A DNA stretch of 64,000 nucleotides from assembly GCA_963758335.1 (NCBI GenBank), contig CAVWVF010000004.1, positions 62,001 through 126,000 on the forward strand. The letters run 5' to 3'. The DNA is from Roseiarcus sp963758335 (GTDB lineage Bacteria; Pseudomonadota; Alphaproteobacteria; Rhizobiales; Beijerinckiaceae). Position numbers and translations under genes: made by a program. The notes beneath the pieces were generated by a model. That model had not been told where the DNA came from and did not search any database. It saw only the letters and a list, made by a program, of their open reading frames with translations. The first letter of the stretch is position 1. Each line of letters begins with the position of its first letter. This document shows, one piece after another, positions 27,127 through 35,915 of the stretch.

Positions 27127-28554
27127 ATGTCGCTCGTCATCAAAGGCGGAACGATCGTCACCGCGGACCGGACCTACAAGGCCGACGTGCTCGTCGAAGG
27201 CGAAACCATCGAGGCGATCGGCGAGGACCTGAGGGGCGACAGCTCCCTCGACGCCTCCGACTGCTTCGTCATGCCGGGCGGCGTCGACCCGCACACCCAT
27301 CTCGACATGCCCTTCATGGGCACAAATTCCGCCGACAATTACGAAAGCGGCACCAAGGCGGCGCTGTCAGGCGGCACGACGATGGTCGTCGACTTCTGCA
27401 TCCCGAACCGCAACCAGCCGCTGATGGAGGCTTTCGCCGACTGGGAGAAGCGCTCGAAGGACGCCGTCTCCGACTATTCCTACCACATGTGTATCACCTA
27501 CTGGAACGATTCGGTGCGCGAAGACATGGCCAAGGTCGTCCGGGCGGGCGTGACGACTTTCAAACACTTTATGGCCTACAAGGGAGCATTGATGGTCAAC
27601 GACGAGGAGATGTTCGCATCTTTCGTCCGCTGCGCCGAACTTGGCGCGATGCCGCTCGTTCATGCCGAAAACGGCGACCTCGTCGCCGCGTTGCAGCAGC
27701 ATTACCTGAAGAAGGGCATCATCGGGCCGGAGGGCCACGCCCTGTCGCGTCCGCCGGACGTCGAGGGCGAGGCGGCGAACCGCGCGATCATGCTCGCCGA
27801 TCAGGCCGGCGTGCCGCTCTACATCGTTCACACCTCCTGCATCCCCGCACACGAGGCGATTCGCCGGGCCCGGGCGATCGGCAAACGGGTCTATGGCGAG
27901 CCGCTCATCCAGCATCTTGTGCTCGACGAAAGCGAGTATTACGACAAGGACTGGCAGCACGCCGCCCGGCGCGTCATGTCGCCGCCCTTCCGCGACAAGA
28001 TCCATCAGGACGATCTGTGGAACGGCCTCCGTGCCGGCTCCCTCCAGGTCGTGGCGACCGACCACTGCTCGTTCACCACCAAGCAGAAGGAGCTCGGCCT
28101 CGGCGATTTCACCAAGATCCCGAACGGCACCGGCGGCCTCGAGGACCGCATGCCGGTCTTGTGGAACTATGGCGTCGAGACGGGGCGGCTCACTCCGAAC
28201 GAATTCGTCGCGGTGACCTCGACCAACAGCGCAAGAATCCTCAACATGTATCCGCGCAAGGGGGCGATCATCCCCGGCGCCGACGCCGACATCACGGTCT
28301 GGGACCCCAAGGCCAACAAGACGATCTCGGCCCGGACACAGGTGTCGGTCATCGACTACAACGTGTTCGAGGGCACGAAAGTCACCGGGCTTCCGCGCTA
28401 CACGCTGTCGCGCGGCGACGTCGTGTTCCGTGACGGCACGGTTCAGGCGGAGCTCGGGCGCGGCAAGTTCATTCGCCGCGAGCCGTTCGCGGCCGACGCG
28501 CGGGCCTTGAAGAAATACAGGGAGTTCACCGCCCCCGTGGGCGTCGCGCGTTAA
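27127..28554 (+). CDS. hydA: Dihydropyrimidinase / D-hydantoinase
   Basis: A binuclear zinc cyclic amidohydrolase opening the ring of dihydrouracil, dihydrothymine or 5-substituted hydantoins. Of its 475 residues the key ones are present: H56xH58 in PHTHLDMPF, the carboxylated lysine K152 in HFMAYKG, H179 in VHAENGD, H235 in IVHTSC, and the Asp in TDHCSFTTKQK. It is 57 bases downstream of the amidase, with an AGAGGAAGA ribosome-binding site, and is followed 15 bases later by the ABC ATPase. No dihydropyrimidine dehydrogenase (preA/preT) gene is in the window, so substrates may be imported ready-made or reduced elsewhere. Confidence 0.93.
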   Translation: MSLVIKGGTIVTADRTYKADVLVEGETIEAIGEDLRGDSSLDASDCFVMPGGVDPHTHLDMPFMGTNSADNYESGTKAALSGGTTMVVDFCIPNRNQPLMEAFADWEKRSKDAVSDYSYHMCITYWNDSVREDMAKVVRAGVTTFKHFMAYKGALMVNDEEMFASFVRCAELGAMPLVHAENGDLVAALQQHYLKKGIIGPEGHALSRPPDVEGEAANRAIMLADQAGVPLYIVHTSCIPAHEAIRRARAIGKRVYGEPLIQHLVLDESEYYDKDWQHAARRVMSPPFRDKIHQDDLWNGLRAGSLQVVATDHCSFTTKQKELGLGDFTKIPNGTGGLEDRMPVLWNYGVETGRLTPNEFVAVTSTNSARILNMYPRKGAIIPGADADITVWDPKANKTISARTQVSVIDYNVFEGTKVTGLPRYTLSRGDVVFRDGTVQAELGRGKFIRREPFAADARALKKYREFTAPVGVAR

Positions 28555-28569
28555 GGAGAGTAGGCGGAG

Positions 28570-29406
28570 ATGGCCGTGACATCGGCGCCATCGCCCGTCC
28601 GAGACGGCGCCGTCAGGACGCCCGCCGACGACGTGGCGATCGACATCAGCGGCGTGTCGCCGCGCTTCGATACGCGCGACGGGCCGGTGCAGGCGCTCAG
28701 CAACATCAATCTGAAGGTCGCCCGGGGCGAGTTCGTCTCCCTGATCGGCCCTTCCGGCTGCGGCAAGACCACCCTCCTGCGCGCGGTCGCCGACCTCGAG
28801 AGGCCGACCAGCGGCGCGATCCGCGTTAACGGCATGAGCCCGCACGAGGCGCGCACCAAGCGCGCCTACGGCTACGTGTTCCAGGCCCCAGTGCTCTACC
28901 CGTGGCGGAGCGTGGCGCGCAACATCGCGCTGCCGCTCGAGATCATGGGCTTCGCCAAGGTCGAACGCGAGGCGCGGGTCAAGAAGGGCCTCGAGCTCGT
29001 CAACCTCGCGGGCTTCGGCAACAAGTTTCCCTGGCAATTGTCGGGCGGCATGCAGCAGCGTGCCTCAATCGCGCGTGCGCTCTCCTTCGATCCCGATCTC
29101 CTCTTGATGGACGAGCCGTTCGGCGCGCTCGACGAAATCGTGCGCGACATGCTGAACCAGCAGCTCCTGCGGCTCTGGGAGGTGATGGGCAAGACGGTGC
29201 TGTTCGTCACCCACTCGCTCCCCGAGGCGGTGTTTCTCTCGACCCGCATCGTCGTCATGTCGCCGCGTCCGGGGCGGGTCTTCGACGTCATCGAATGCGA
29301 TTTCCCCCGCGACCGGCAGCTGGAGATTCGCGAGACGCCGGAATTCATGGCGATCGCCAACCGCGTCCGGCACGGCCTGCGGCTGGGGCATTCGTATGAC
29401 GGCTGA
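28570..29406 (+). CDS. ABC importer ATPase (NitT/TauT type)
   Basis: The cytoplasmic ATPase of an importer of the nitrate/taurine/pyrimidine-precursor class, 278 residues. Walker A is GPSGCGKTT, the signature LSGGMQQRASIARAL, Walker B LLLMDEPFGALDE, and the switch His is in FVTHSLPEAV. It follows hydA by 15 bases and probably serves the two permeases and binding protein downstream. REP-like repeats and about 540 bases separate it from the first permease, an unusual gap for one operon. Confidence 0.92.
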   Translation: MAVTSAPSPVRDGAVRTPADDVAIDISGVSPRFDTRDGPVQALSNINLKVARGEFVSLIGPSGCGKTTLLRAVADLERPTSGAIRVNGMSPHEARTKRAYGYVFQAPVLYPWRSVARNIALPLEIMGFAKVEREARVKKGLELVNLAGFGNKFPWQLSGGMQQRASIARALSFDPDLLLMDEPFGALDEIVRDMLNQQLLRLWEVMGKTVLFVTHSLPEAVFLSTRIVVMSPRPGRVFDVIECDFPRDRQLEIRETPEFMAIANRVRHGLRLGHSYDG

Positions 29407-29422
29407 GGCGCTTAATCGCGTC

Positions 29423-29580
29423 TCCCCCCTCTCCCCTTGCGGGAGAGGGGTTGGGGGTGAGGGGTGCGGCGCCGTGAGGCGCCTCTTCATCACGCACACT
29501 TTTATTACGCGCCTTACGGCGCGAACCCCTCATCCGGCGCTTCGCGTCACCTTCTCCCGCAAGGGGAGAAGAGGCGGGAG
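29423..29580. repeat. REP-like palindromic repeats inside the ABC operon
   Basis: The unit ctccccttgcgggagagggg is a near-perfect hairpin at about 29432-29451. Its counterpart, ccttctcccgcaaggggaga, lies in the opposite orientation at about 29550-29569. Between them is the phrase 'cccctcatccggcgcttcg' shared with the repeats near 15.7 kb. The pair could fold into a large hairpin and reduce read-through from the ATPase gene to the permeases. Confidence 0.75.
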
Positions 29581-29647
29581 GTCACACCGCCTGATCCGCC
29601 TTGCGCATGACGCGCGAAAGCCGAGGAGGTCGGCGCGACCCTCATCC

Positions 29648-29953
29648 CTGACCCTCATTTCAACCGTTTTGGGCATCGCGACGTTTGGCTCTCCAAGCTT
29701 TGCCAAGGAAAACGTTGATTGCGCCACTGTTGTTAATGCAGCTGCCTTGCAAGCAATCGCCAAAACCAATCCGCTCGGGCAAACATTCGTTTATGGCCAG
29801 CCATTTGCCGTTGAGCCGAATGTTCTCCGCGTCGAGGTCGAGGTATTTGGAGCTCCGGATCTGCTTTCCTCCGTAGACCTTACAGTTGATGGCGCCTGTG
29901 ACGTGCTTTCGACAAGCACTCGCCATAAATCAAATCCGTGGCGCGACCGATGA
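29648..29953 (+). pseudogene. Possible small secreted protein, 5' end uncertain
   Basis: The frame reads a signal-like segment (LTLISTVLGIATFGSPSFAKE) followed by NVDCATVVNAAALQAIAKTN…GQTFVYGQPFAVEPN…VEVEVFGAPDLLSSVDLTVD and ends at TGA 29951-29953. The composition looks like a real exported protein with two Cys, and the DNA is lower in GC than its neighbours. No ATG is available: only CTG 29648 or TTG 29669, or a frame running back through the REP repeat into the ATPase end. It is probably the tail of a gene whose start was lost to the repeat. It lies between the ATPase and permease genes and overlaps the permease start. Function unknown. Confidence 0.35.
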
Positions 29954-30816
29954 AATCCGCCCTTCCGATCGCGACCGTCATCCTCGCCATACTCGCGGCC
30001 TGGTACGTCGCCGCGGCGCTGATGAACGCTTCGTTGCAGCGCGACGCCTACGCCAACGCCGGGCGGACCGACTATTCGACCCAGGACCTCATTGTCGGTT
30101 CGCTCAACATGGAGCGGCCGAAGCTGCCCGGACCCCACCAGGTCGCCGGTGAACTCTGGCGCCTCGTCTTCGCCACCTCGCCAAGCTCGAAGCGGAGCCT
30201 CGTCTATCACGGCCTGATCACGCTCGAGGAAACGCTGATCGGGTTTCTCATCGGCGCCGCGCTCGGCATCGGGCTCGCGGTCCTGATCGTCTCGATGCGC
30301 TGGCTCGAGCGCTCGATGATGCCGTGGATCGTCGCGTCGCAGACGGTTCCGATCATCGCGCTGGCGCCGATGATCGTCGTCATCCTTAACCAGTTCAACA
30401 TCACTGGAATCGCGCCGAAAGCGGCGATTGCGGCCTATCTCTCGTTCTTTCCCGTCACCGTCGGCATGGTCAAAGGCTTCCGCTCGCCCGATCCGCTGCA
30501 GCTCGATCTGATGCGCACCTATTCCGCGACGCGCTTGCAGACGTTCCTCAAGTTGCGCGCGCCGGCGAGCGCGCCCTTTTTCTTCGCCAGCATGAAGATC
30601 GGAGCAGCGGCGGCCCTCGTCGGCGCGGTGGTCGCCGAAGTGACCAAGAGCGAGGACGGGGGCCTCGGCGCGCGCCTGCTCGCGGGCTCTTATTATGGGC
30701 AGACGGCGCAGATCTGGGCGGCCCTGTTCGCCGCCGCGGCGCTGTCGGCGGCCTTGGTCGGGATCATCGGCCTCGTTGGCCGCGTCGCCGAGCATCGCAT
30801 GGGGTTCATCCCGTGA
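29950..30816 (+). CDS. ABC importer permease 1
   Basis: An inner-membrane permease of 288 residues with six predicted helices. The loop coupling to the ATPase reads DLMRTYSATRLQTFLKLRAPASAPFFF, the EAA-like motif of this class. It is longer at the N-terminus than permease 2, with an extra periplasmic stretch (RDAYANAGRTDYSTQDLIVGS). ATG 29950 is preferred; a GTG at 29938 would add MARP. Its stop overlaps the GTG of permease 2 (GTGA), so the two are coupled and probably form a heterodimer. Confidence 0.88.
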   Translation: MKSALPIATVILAILAAWYVAAALMNASLQRDAYANAGRTDYSTQDLIVGSLNMERPKLPGPHQVAGELWRLVFATSPSSKRSLVYHGLITLEETLIGFLIGAALGIGLAVLIVSMRWLERSMMPWIVASQTVPIIALAPMIVVILNQFNITGIAPKAAIAAYLSFFPVTVGMVKGFRSPDPLQLDLMRTYSATRLQTFLKLRAPASAPFFFASMKIGAAAALVGAVVAEVTKSEDGGLGARLLAGSYYGQTAQIWAALFAAAALSAALVGIIGLVGRVAEHRMGFIP

Positions 30817-31589
30817 ACGCCCGCCGCCTCGTCGACCTCATGCCCCCGCTCGCCTTCGGCCTCGCGGTGCTCGGTTTATGGGAGGCGGGCGTCCGGGTCC
30901 TGCACGTGCCGGCGATCATCCTGCCGACGCCCTCCGCGATCGCGATGCGGTTCGCGACTTCGATCCCGACGCTCGCCGCCGACTTCTGGCAGACGATCAA
31001 GGGCGTGCTCGCGGGCTACGCCGTCGGCTGCGTCTCTGGGCTTATCGTCGCGATCCTGGTGGATCGCTCGCAATTCCTGCAGCGCGGCCTCCTGCCGCTC
31101 GGCAATCTCGTCTCCGCCCTGCCGATTGTCGGGATCGCTCCGATCATGGTGATGTGGTTCGGTTTCGACTGGCAGTCGAAGGCCGCAGTCGTCGTCGTGA
31201 TGACCTTCTTTCCGATGCTGGTGAACACGGTCGCGGGGCTGGAGAGCGCGAGCGCGATGGAGCGCGACCTGATGAAGACCTACGCCGCCGACTATTGGCA
31301 GACGCTCTTTTCCCTGCGCCTGCCGGCGGCCCTGCCCTTCGTCTTCAATGCGCTGAAGATCAACACTACGCTCGCCATGATCGGCGCGATCGTCGCCGAG
31401 TTCTTCGGCACGCCGATCGTGGGTCTCGGGTTCCGCATCTCGACCGAGGTCGGCCATCTCGGCATCGACATGGTGTGGGCGGCGATCGTGGTCGCGGCGG
31501 TGACGGGGTCGCTGTTCTATGCGCTCGTCGCCGGCGTCGAACGCCGGGTGACGTTCTGGCACGCCTCCTATCGGGCGAGGGAGGCTTGA
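30813..31589 (+). CDS. ABC importer permease 2
   Basis: A 258-residue inner-membrane permease with a GTG start overlapping the previous stop. The coupling loop is DLMKTYAADYWQTLFSLRLPAALPFVF, followed by LKINTTLAMIGAIVAEFFG, very typical of the NitT/TauT and thiamine-precursor/pyrimidine importer family. It pairs with permease 1 and the upstream ATPase. The binding-protein gene follows after 111 bases that contain a REP-like repeat. Confidence 0.9.
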   Translation: MNARRLVDLMPPLAFGLAVLGLWEAGVRVLHVPAIILPTPSAIAMRFATSIPTLAADFWQTIKGVLAGYAVGCVSGLIVAILVDRSQFLQRGLLPLGNLVSALPIVGIAPIMVMWFGFDWQSKAAVVVVMTFFPMLVNTVAGLESASAMERDLMKTYAADYWQTLFSLRLPAALPFVFNALKINTTLAMIGAIVAEFFGTPIVGLGFRISTEVGHLGIDMVWAAIVVAAVTGSLFYALVAGVERRVTFWHASYRAREA

Positions 31590-31599
31590 GCTTTTCGCC

Positions 31600-31650
31600 G
31601 CTCGCCCCCGGATCATCCCCGGGTCTGAGCCCGGGGACCGGGGGTCGCGC
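31600..31650. repeat. REP-like palindromic repeat
   Basis: The sequence contains ccccgggtctgagcccgggg, a hairpin with seven or more paired G/C bases on each side, plus flanking 'gatcatccccgg'. It belongs to the same family as the repeats near 15.7 kb and sits between permease 2 and the binding protein. There it might stabilise the upstream mRNA or lower downstream expression. Confidence 0.65.
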
Positions 31651-31700
31651 GGCGGAGGATTGAAGGGGTTGTCGCGGTTCAATCGGAGGAATGGAAAACA

Positions 31701-32693
31701 ATGGAAAAATCTTTCACTGCTCTCGTCAGCCTGGCGGCGATCCTCGCCGCGGGCACGGCGCACGCGGCCGACAAGGTGACGCTGCAATTGAAGTGGGTCA
31801 CCCAGGCCCAGTTCGCCGGCTATTACGTCGCCAAGGACAAGGGGTTCTACAAGGAGGAAGGCCTTGACGTGACAATCAAGCCGGGCGGGCCGGACGTCGC
31901 GCCCGAGCAAGTGATCGTGGGCGGCGGCGCCGACGTCATCGTCGACTGGATGCCCAACGCGCTCGCCGCGCGCGAGAAGGGCGCGCCGCTGGTCAACATC
32001 GCCCAGCCGTTCAAGCATTCCGGCATGGAGCTCACCTGCCGCGCCGACACCGGCGTCAAGAGCCCGGCCGACCTCAAGGGTCGAACGCTCGGCGTCTGGT
32101 TTTCCGGCAACGAATATCCGTTCCTTAACTGGATGGGCAAGCTCGGTCTCAAGACCGACGGCTCGCCGGGCGGTGTCAAAGTGCTGAAGCAAGGCTTCAA
32201 CGTCGATCCGCTGATCCAGAAGCAGGCCGACTGCATCTCGACCATGACCTATAACGAATATTGGCAGGTGATCGACGCCGGCTACAAGCCCGAGCAGCTC
32301 GTCGTGTTCAAGTATGACGACCAGGGCGTGTCCACCCTCGAGGACGGCCTCTACGTTATGGAGGACAAGCTCAAGGACCCGGCCTTCGTCGACAGGATGG
32401 TGCGCTTCGTCAAGGCCTCGATGAAGGGCTGGGACTACGCGCGGGCGCACGGCGACGAGGCGGTCAAGATCGTGCTCGACAACGACTCGACCGGCGCCCA
32501 GACCGAGCATCATCAGACGCAGATGATGGGCGAAATCAACAAGCTCACTGAGGGCTCGGACGGCCGGCTCGACAAAGCGGACTACGAGCGGACGGTGAAG
32601 ACGCTGCTGACCGGCGGCTCGGACCCGGTCATCACCAAGGAGCCGACCGGCGCCTATACGACGGTGGTGACCGACAAGGCGCTCGGGAAGTAG
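31701..32693 (+). CDS. Periplasmic substrate-binding protein (NMT1/THI5-like)
   Basis: The 330-residue binding protein of the importer. The signal peptide is MEKSFTALVSLAAILAAGTA with cleavage near AHA-AD. The mature part shows LQLKWVTQAQFAGYYVAKDKGFYKEEGLDV, the hallmark of NMT1/THI5-like proteins that bind pyrimidines, thiamine precursors or riboflavin. Further on, KGRTLGVWFSGNEYPF and MTYNEYWQVIDAG fit the family. GGAGGA at 31685-31690 is 10 bases before the ATG; an ATG at 31691 is out of frame. Linkage with RutR, amidase and hydA points to a pyrimidine, hydantoin or ureido compound as ligand. Confidence 0.92.
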   Translation: MEKSFTALVSLAAILAAGTAHAADKVTLQLKWVTQAQFAGYYVAKDKGFYKEEGLDVTIKPGGPDVAPEQVIVGGGADVIVDWMPNALAAREKGAPLVNIAQPFKHSGMELTCRADTGVKSPADLKGRTLGVWFSGNEYPFLNWMGKLGLKTDGSPGGVKVLKQGFNVDPLIQKQADCISTMTYNEYWQVIDAGYKPEQLVVFKYDDQGVSTLEDGLYVMEDKLKDPAFVDRMVRFVKASMKGWDYARAHGDEAVKIVLDNDSTGAQTEHHQTQMMGEINKLTEGSDGRLDKADYERTVKTLLTGGSDPVITKEPTGAYTTVVTDKALGK

Positions 32694-32714
32694 GTCCGCG
32701 CCAATCGCACGCTC

Positions 32715-32746
32715 CGCAGACCCCCCGGCTAGGCCGAGGGGTCTTG
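32715..32746 (+). terminator. Probable intrinsic terminator of the RutR-controlled operon
   Basis: A GC-rich hairpin (agacccc…ccggc, loop tag, gcc…gaggggtct) follows the binding-protein stop by about 20 bases. The T tract after it is weak (tcttgctc), so termination efficiency is uncertain. Its position ends the seven-gene region before the unrelated peptidase. Confidence 0.5.
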
Positions 32747-32782
32747 CTCATGGGCTCATCCAGCGGCCACGACGGAGGCAAG

Positions 32783-34834
32783 ATGGCAGAAGCTGATCGA
32801 GGCAATCCGCTCCTTGAGCCCTGGACGGGGCCGTTCGAGGCGCCTCCTTTCGCCGCCCTCGAGGCGGCGCATTTCCGCCCGGCCTTCGACGTGGCGCTCG
32901 AACGGGCGCGCGCCGAGATCGCGGCGATCGCTGCGAATCCGGACCCGGCGACCTTCGAGAACACTGTCGAGGCGCTCGAGCGCAGCGGCCGGATGCTCAG
33001 CCGGATGTCGTCCGTATTCTTCAATCTCGCCTCGGCCGACAGCAACGACGAGCTCCAGGCGATCGAGCGTGAGATCGCGCCTCTGCTGGCGCGGCATCGC
33101 AACGCCATTTTTCTCAACCGGGCGCTTTACGACCGGGTCGACGCCCTGCAGGCGAAGCGCGAGACCCTCGGCCTCGACGCCGAGCAGGCGCGAGTGCTCG
33201 AGCGCTATCATGTCGCTTTCTCGCGCGCCGGCGCCGGCCTCGCCGACGACGTCAAGGGGCGGCTCGCCGCGATCGGCGAGCGTCTGGCTGCGCTCGGCGC
33301 GCAGTTCGGACAGAACGTCCTCGCCGACGAGAGGTCCTGGCGCCTCGTCCTGGAGACGCCCGACGATCTCGCCGGCTTGCCAGACTGGCTCGTCGCGTCA
33401 GCGGCCGCCACGGCAGCCGAGCGGGGGCTTCCGGGCAAGCATGTCATCACGCTGGCGCGCTCGAGCGTCGAACCGTTCCTGCAATTCTCGGCCCGGCGCG
33501 ACCTGCGGGAAAAGGCCTTCGCCGCCTGGGCGGCGCGGGGCGAGCATGCCGGCCCGACCGACAATCGCGCCATCGCCGACGAAATCGTAAAGCTTCGCGG
33601 AGATTATGCGACCCTCCTGGGGTTCGAGAGCTTCGCAAGATTCCGCCTCGCCGATACGATGGCGAAGACCCCTGCCGCCGCGCGGTCCCTGCTCGAATCG
33701 GTGTGGACGCCGGCGCTCGCGCGCGCCGCCGAGGAGGAGGAGGCGCTGCAGGCGATCGTCGCGGAGGAGGGCGGCAATTTCCGGATCGCGCCCTGGGACT
33801 GGCGCTACTACGCCGAGAAGCGCCGCAAGCTTCTGTTCGACATCGACGAGGACGCGATCAAGCCCTATCTCCAGCTCGACAATCTGATCGAGGCCGCGTT
33901 CTTCGCCGCGAATCATCTGTTCGGCCTCAGCTTCGTCGAGCGCTTCGACATTCCGCTTTATCACCGTGACGCTCGCTCGTGGACGGTCTTGGCGCGGGAC
34001 GGCGCGCCCGTTGCGCTCTTCATCAGCGACTACTTTGCAAGGCCCTCGAAACGTAGCGGCGCGTGGTCGAGCGGCTTCAGGAAGCAGGAGAAGCTCGACG
34101 GCGCGGTCCTGCCGATCGTCGTCAATGTCCTCAATCTGGCGAAGGGCGCGGACGGCGAGGCGCCGCTGCTGGGGTTCGACGAGGCGAGGACGCTGTTTCA
34201 CGAATTCGGCCATGCGCTGCACGCAATGCTATCCGATGTGACTTATCCGCTGATCTCGGGCACGAATGTCGCGACCGACTTCGTCGAGTTTCCCTCCCAG
34301 ATGTACGAGCACTGGCTCGAGCAGCCCGAGATTCTGCGGCGCTTCGCGGTCCATCGCGACACAGGCGCGCCCATGCTCGAAGCGATGCTCGGCAAGCTGA
34401 TTGCGGCGCAAAAGTTCAATCAGGGCTTTGCGACGGTCGAGTACGCCGCCTCGGCGCTGGTGGACCTCGGACTGCACGAGCAGCCGAACCGCGCCGATAC
34501 CGACGTCGTCGCTTTCGAGAAGCAGGAGCTCGACAGGGTCGGGATGCCGAAGGCGATCGGCATGCGCCATCGCACGCCGCATTTCCAGCACATCTTCAGC
34601 GGCGGCGGATACGCTTCCGGCTACTATAGTTACCTCTGGTCGGAGGCTCTCGACGCCGACGGCTTCGAGGCCTTCGAGGAGACGGGAGACATATTCGATC
34701 CCCAACTCGCCGCGCGGCTGCGCGCGTACGTCTACGCCGCCGGCAATGCGCGGGATCCGGAGACGGCTTACGCGCGGTTCCGCGGACGCCCGCCCGAGCC
34801 CGGCGCGCTCATGCGCAAGCGGGGATTCGCCTGA
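32783..34834 (+). CDS. M3 family zinc metallopeptidase (oligopeptidase A / Dcp type)
   Basis: A 683-residue M3 peptidase that degrades oligopeptides, probably in the cytoplasm since no signal peptide is seen. The zinc site is LFHEFGHALHAML (HExxH), with the third ligand Glu in SQMYEHW. The C-terminus has FSGGGYASGYYSYLWSEALDADGFEAFE, which forms the substrate-binding region in this family. ATG 32783 is chosen because GGAGG lies five bases upstream; earlier in-frame starts (TTG 32744, ATG 32750) lack a site. OpdA/PrlC and Dcp cannot be separated with confidence by eye. Confidence 0.92.
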   Translation: MAEADRGNPLLEPWTGPFEAPPFAALEAAHFRPAFDVALERARAEIAAIAANPDPATFENTVEALERSGRMLSRMSSVFFNLASADSNDELQAIEREIAPLLARHRNAIFLNRALYDRVDALQAKRETLGLDAEQARVLERYHVAFSRAGAGLADDVKGRLAAIGERLAALGAQFGQNVLADERSWRLVLETPDDLAGLPDWLVASAAATAAERGLPGKHVITLARSSVEPFLQFSARRDLREKAFAAWAARGEHAGPTDNRAIADEIVKLRGDYATLLGFESFARFRLADTMAKTPAAARSLLESVWTPALARAAEEEEALQAIVAEEGGNFRIAPWDWRYYAEKRRKLLFDIDEDAIKPYLQLDNLIEAAFFAANHLFGLSFVERFDIPLYHRDARSWTVLARDGAPVALFISDYFARPSKRSGAWSSGFRKQEKLDGAVLPIVVNVLNLAKGADGEAPLLGFDEARTLFHEFGHALHAMLSDVTYPLISGTNVATDFVEFPSQMYEHWLEQPEILRRFAVHRDTGAPMLEAMLGKLIAAQKFNQGFATVEYAASALVDLGLHEQPNRADTDVVAFEKQELDRVGMPKAIGMRHRTPHFQHIFSGGGYASGYYSYLWSEALDADGFEAFEETGDIFDPQLAARLRAYVYAAGNARDPETAYARFRGRPPEPGALMRKRGFA

Positions 34835-34842
34835 CGCACGCT

Positions 34843-34925
34843 TCCTCTGCTCTTGCGAGAGAGGGTCGGGGTGAGGGTCCTCGTCGCAAGGCGCGCTTGC
34901 TCACGGCGAACCCCTCATCCGACGT
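34843..34925. repeat. REP-like repeat at the peptidase/sirtuin junction
   Basis: The phrase 'gagagagggtcggggtgaggg … aacccctcatccgacg' repeats the tail units seen at about 15.65 and 29.5 kb. It lies between two convergent genes and overlaps the last codons of the sirtuin gene. It could act as a bidirectional transcription stop. Confidence 0.6.
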
Positions 34926-35733
34926 CACACAACAGAAAGGCCAATGCGGCCTCGCACGGTTCTTCCACTTTCAGCGCGAGCAGCCCGTCGGCGCGGGTCT
35001 GGCCGAGGTTGACCGCGGCCGCGGGTTTTCCGGCGCGGGCCGCCTGTTCGACGAAGCGGAAGCCGGAATAGACCATCAGCGAGGAGCCGACGATCAGCAT
35101 GGCGTCGGCTTCAATGAGATGTCTGAGGGCCGTATCGACCCGGTCGCGCGGTACGCTCTCGCCGAAAAACACGACGTCGGGCTTGAGCATGCCGCTGCAG
35201 CGCCGACAGGACGGAATTTGGAAGGACGAAAAGTCGGCGCTGTCGAGGTCGGCGTCGCCGTCCGGCGCTTCCGCCGCGTCGAGATCGAGCCAGTCGGCGT
35301 TCAGCCGGCAGAGTTCGTCCTGCATCTCGTGGCGGGGCATTCGCCGCTCGCAACCCATGCAGCGGACCCGATCGAGCCGCCCGTGCAGGTCGATCACCCG
35401 GGTGGCGCCCGCCGCCTGATGCAGCCGGTCCACGTTCTGGGTGAGAAGGAGCTCGCTTTTTCCCATCGCCTCGAGCCGGGCCAAGGCGCGATGGGCGTCG
35501 TTTGGCTTTGCCCAACGAAAGCGCCGCCATCCGATGAGGCTGCGCGCCCAGTAGCGCCGGCGCGTCGTCTCATCGCCCATGAAGGCCTGATAGGTCACCG
35601 GCGGCATGCGCTTCCATTTGCCGTCGGCGTTGCGATAGTCGGGGATCCCTGAACTCGTGCTGCAGCCGGTGCCGGTCAGGATGAAGAGACGCCGATGCCG
35701 TTCGACGAAGGTTTGCAGACTGCTCGCCGTCAT
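34915..35733 (-). CDS. Sir2-family NAD-dependent protein deacylase
   Basis: A 272-residue sirtuin that removes acyl groups from lysine using NAD. The NAD-binding motif is LTGTGCSTSSGIPDYR, with TQNVDRLHQAAG and the catalytic His in DLHGRLDRV. Two zinc pairs are visible (RCMGCERR and SCRRCSG), and VFFGESVPRD and VGSSLMVYSG complete the Rossmann fold. The first G-A-G of the motif is TGTG here, still within family range. The pattern resembles SIRT4-like (class II) enzymes. ATG 35733 fits homology; upstream codons to 35865 look non-coding. The C-terminus runs into a REP-like repeat. It stands alone and converges on the M3 peptidase. Confidence 0.9.
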   Translation of the reverse strand: MTASSLQTFVERHRRLFILTGTGCSTSSGIPDYRNADGKWKRMPPVTYQAFMGDETTRRRYWARSLIGWRRFRWAKPNDAHRALARLEAMGKSELLLTQNVDRLHQAAGATRVIDLHGRLDRVRCMGCERRMPRHEMQDELCRLNADWLDLDAAEAPDGDADLDSADFSSFQIPSCRRCSGMLKPDVVFFGESVPRDRVDTALRHLIEADAMLIVGSSLMVYSGFRFVEQAARAGKPAAAVNLGQTRADGLLALKVEEPCEAALAFLLCDVG

Positions 35734-35915
35734 CGGATGAGGATAAAGCCGCAAAACAGATGGCGCCATACGCCCTTCGGAAGCTCGCGCTCCGCCGGCC
35801 GGCTCGCCGGGCGACGCGCTGCTGCCCGCGAAAGACGGGCAGCTGCTCGGTGCGTGAATTCGCATGACGGCCAGTCTCGAAGCCGGCGATCATGGTTCCT
35901 GTCGGGTTGGAGGGC

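Noticed and set aside
30876..32513. 545-codon reverse frame opposite the permease and binding-protein genes
   Set aside because: Antisense shadow without family features; the + strand ABC genes are complete.
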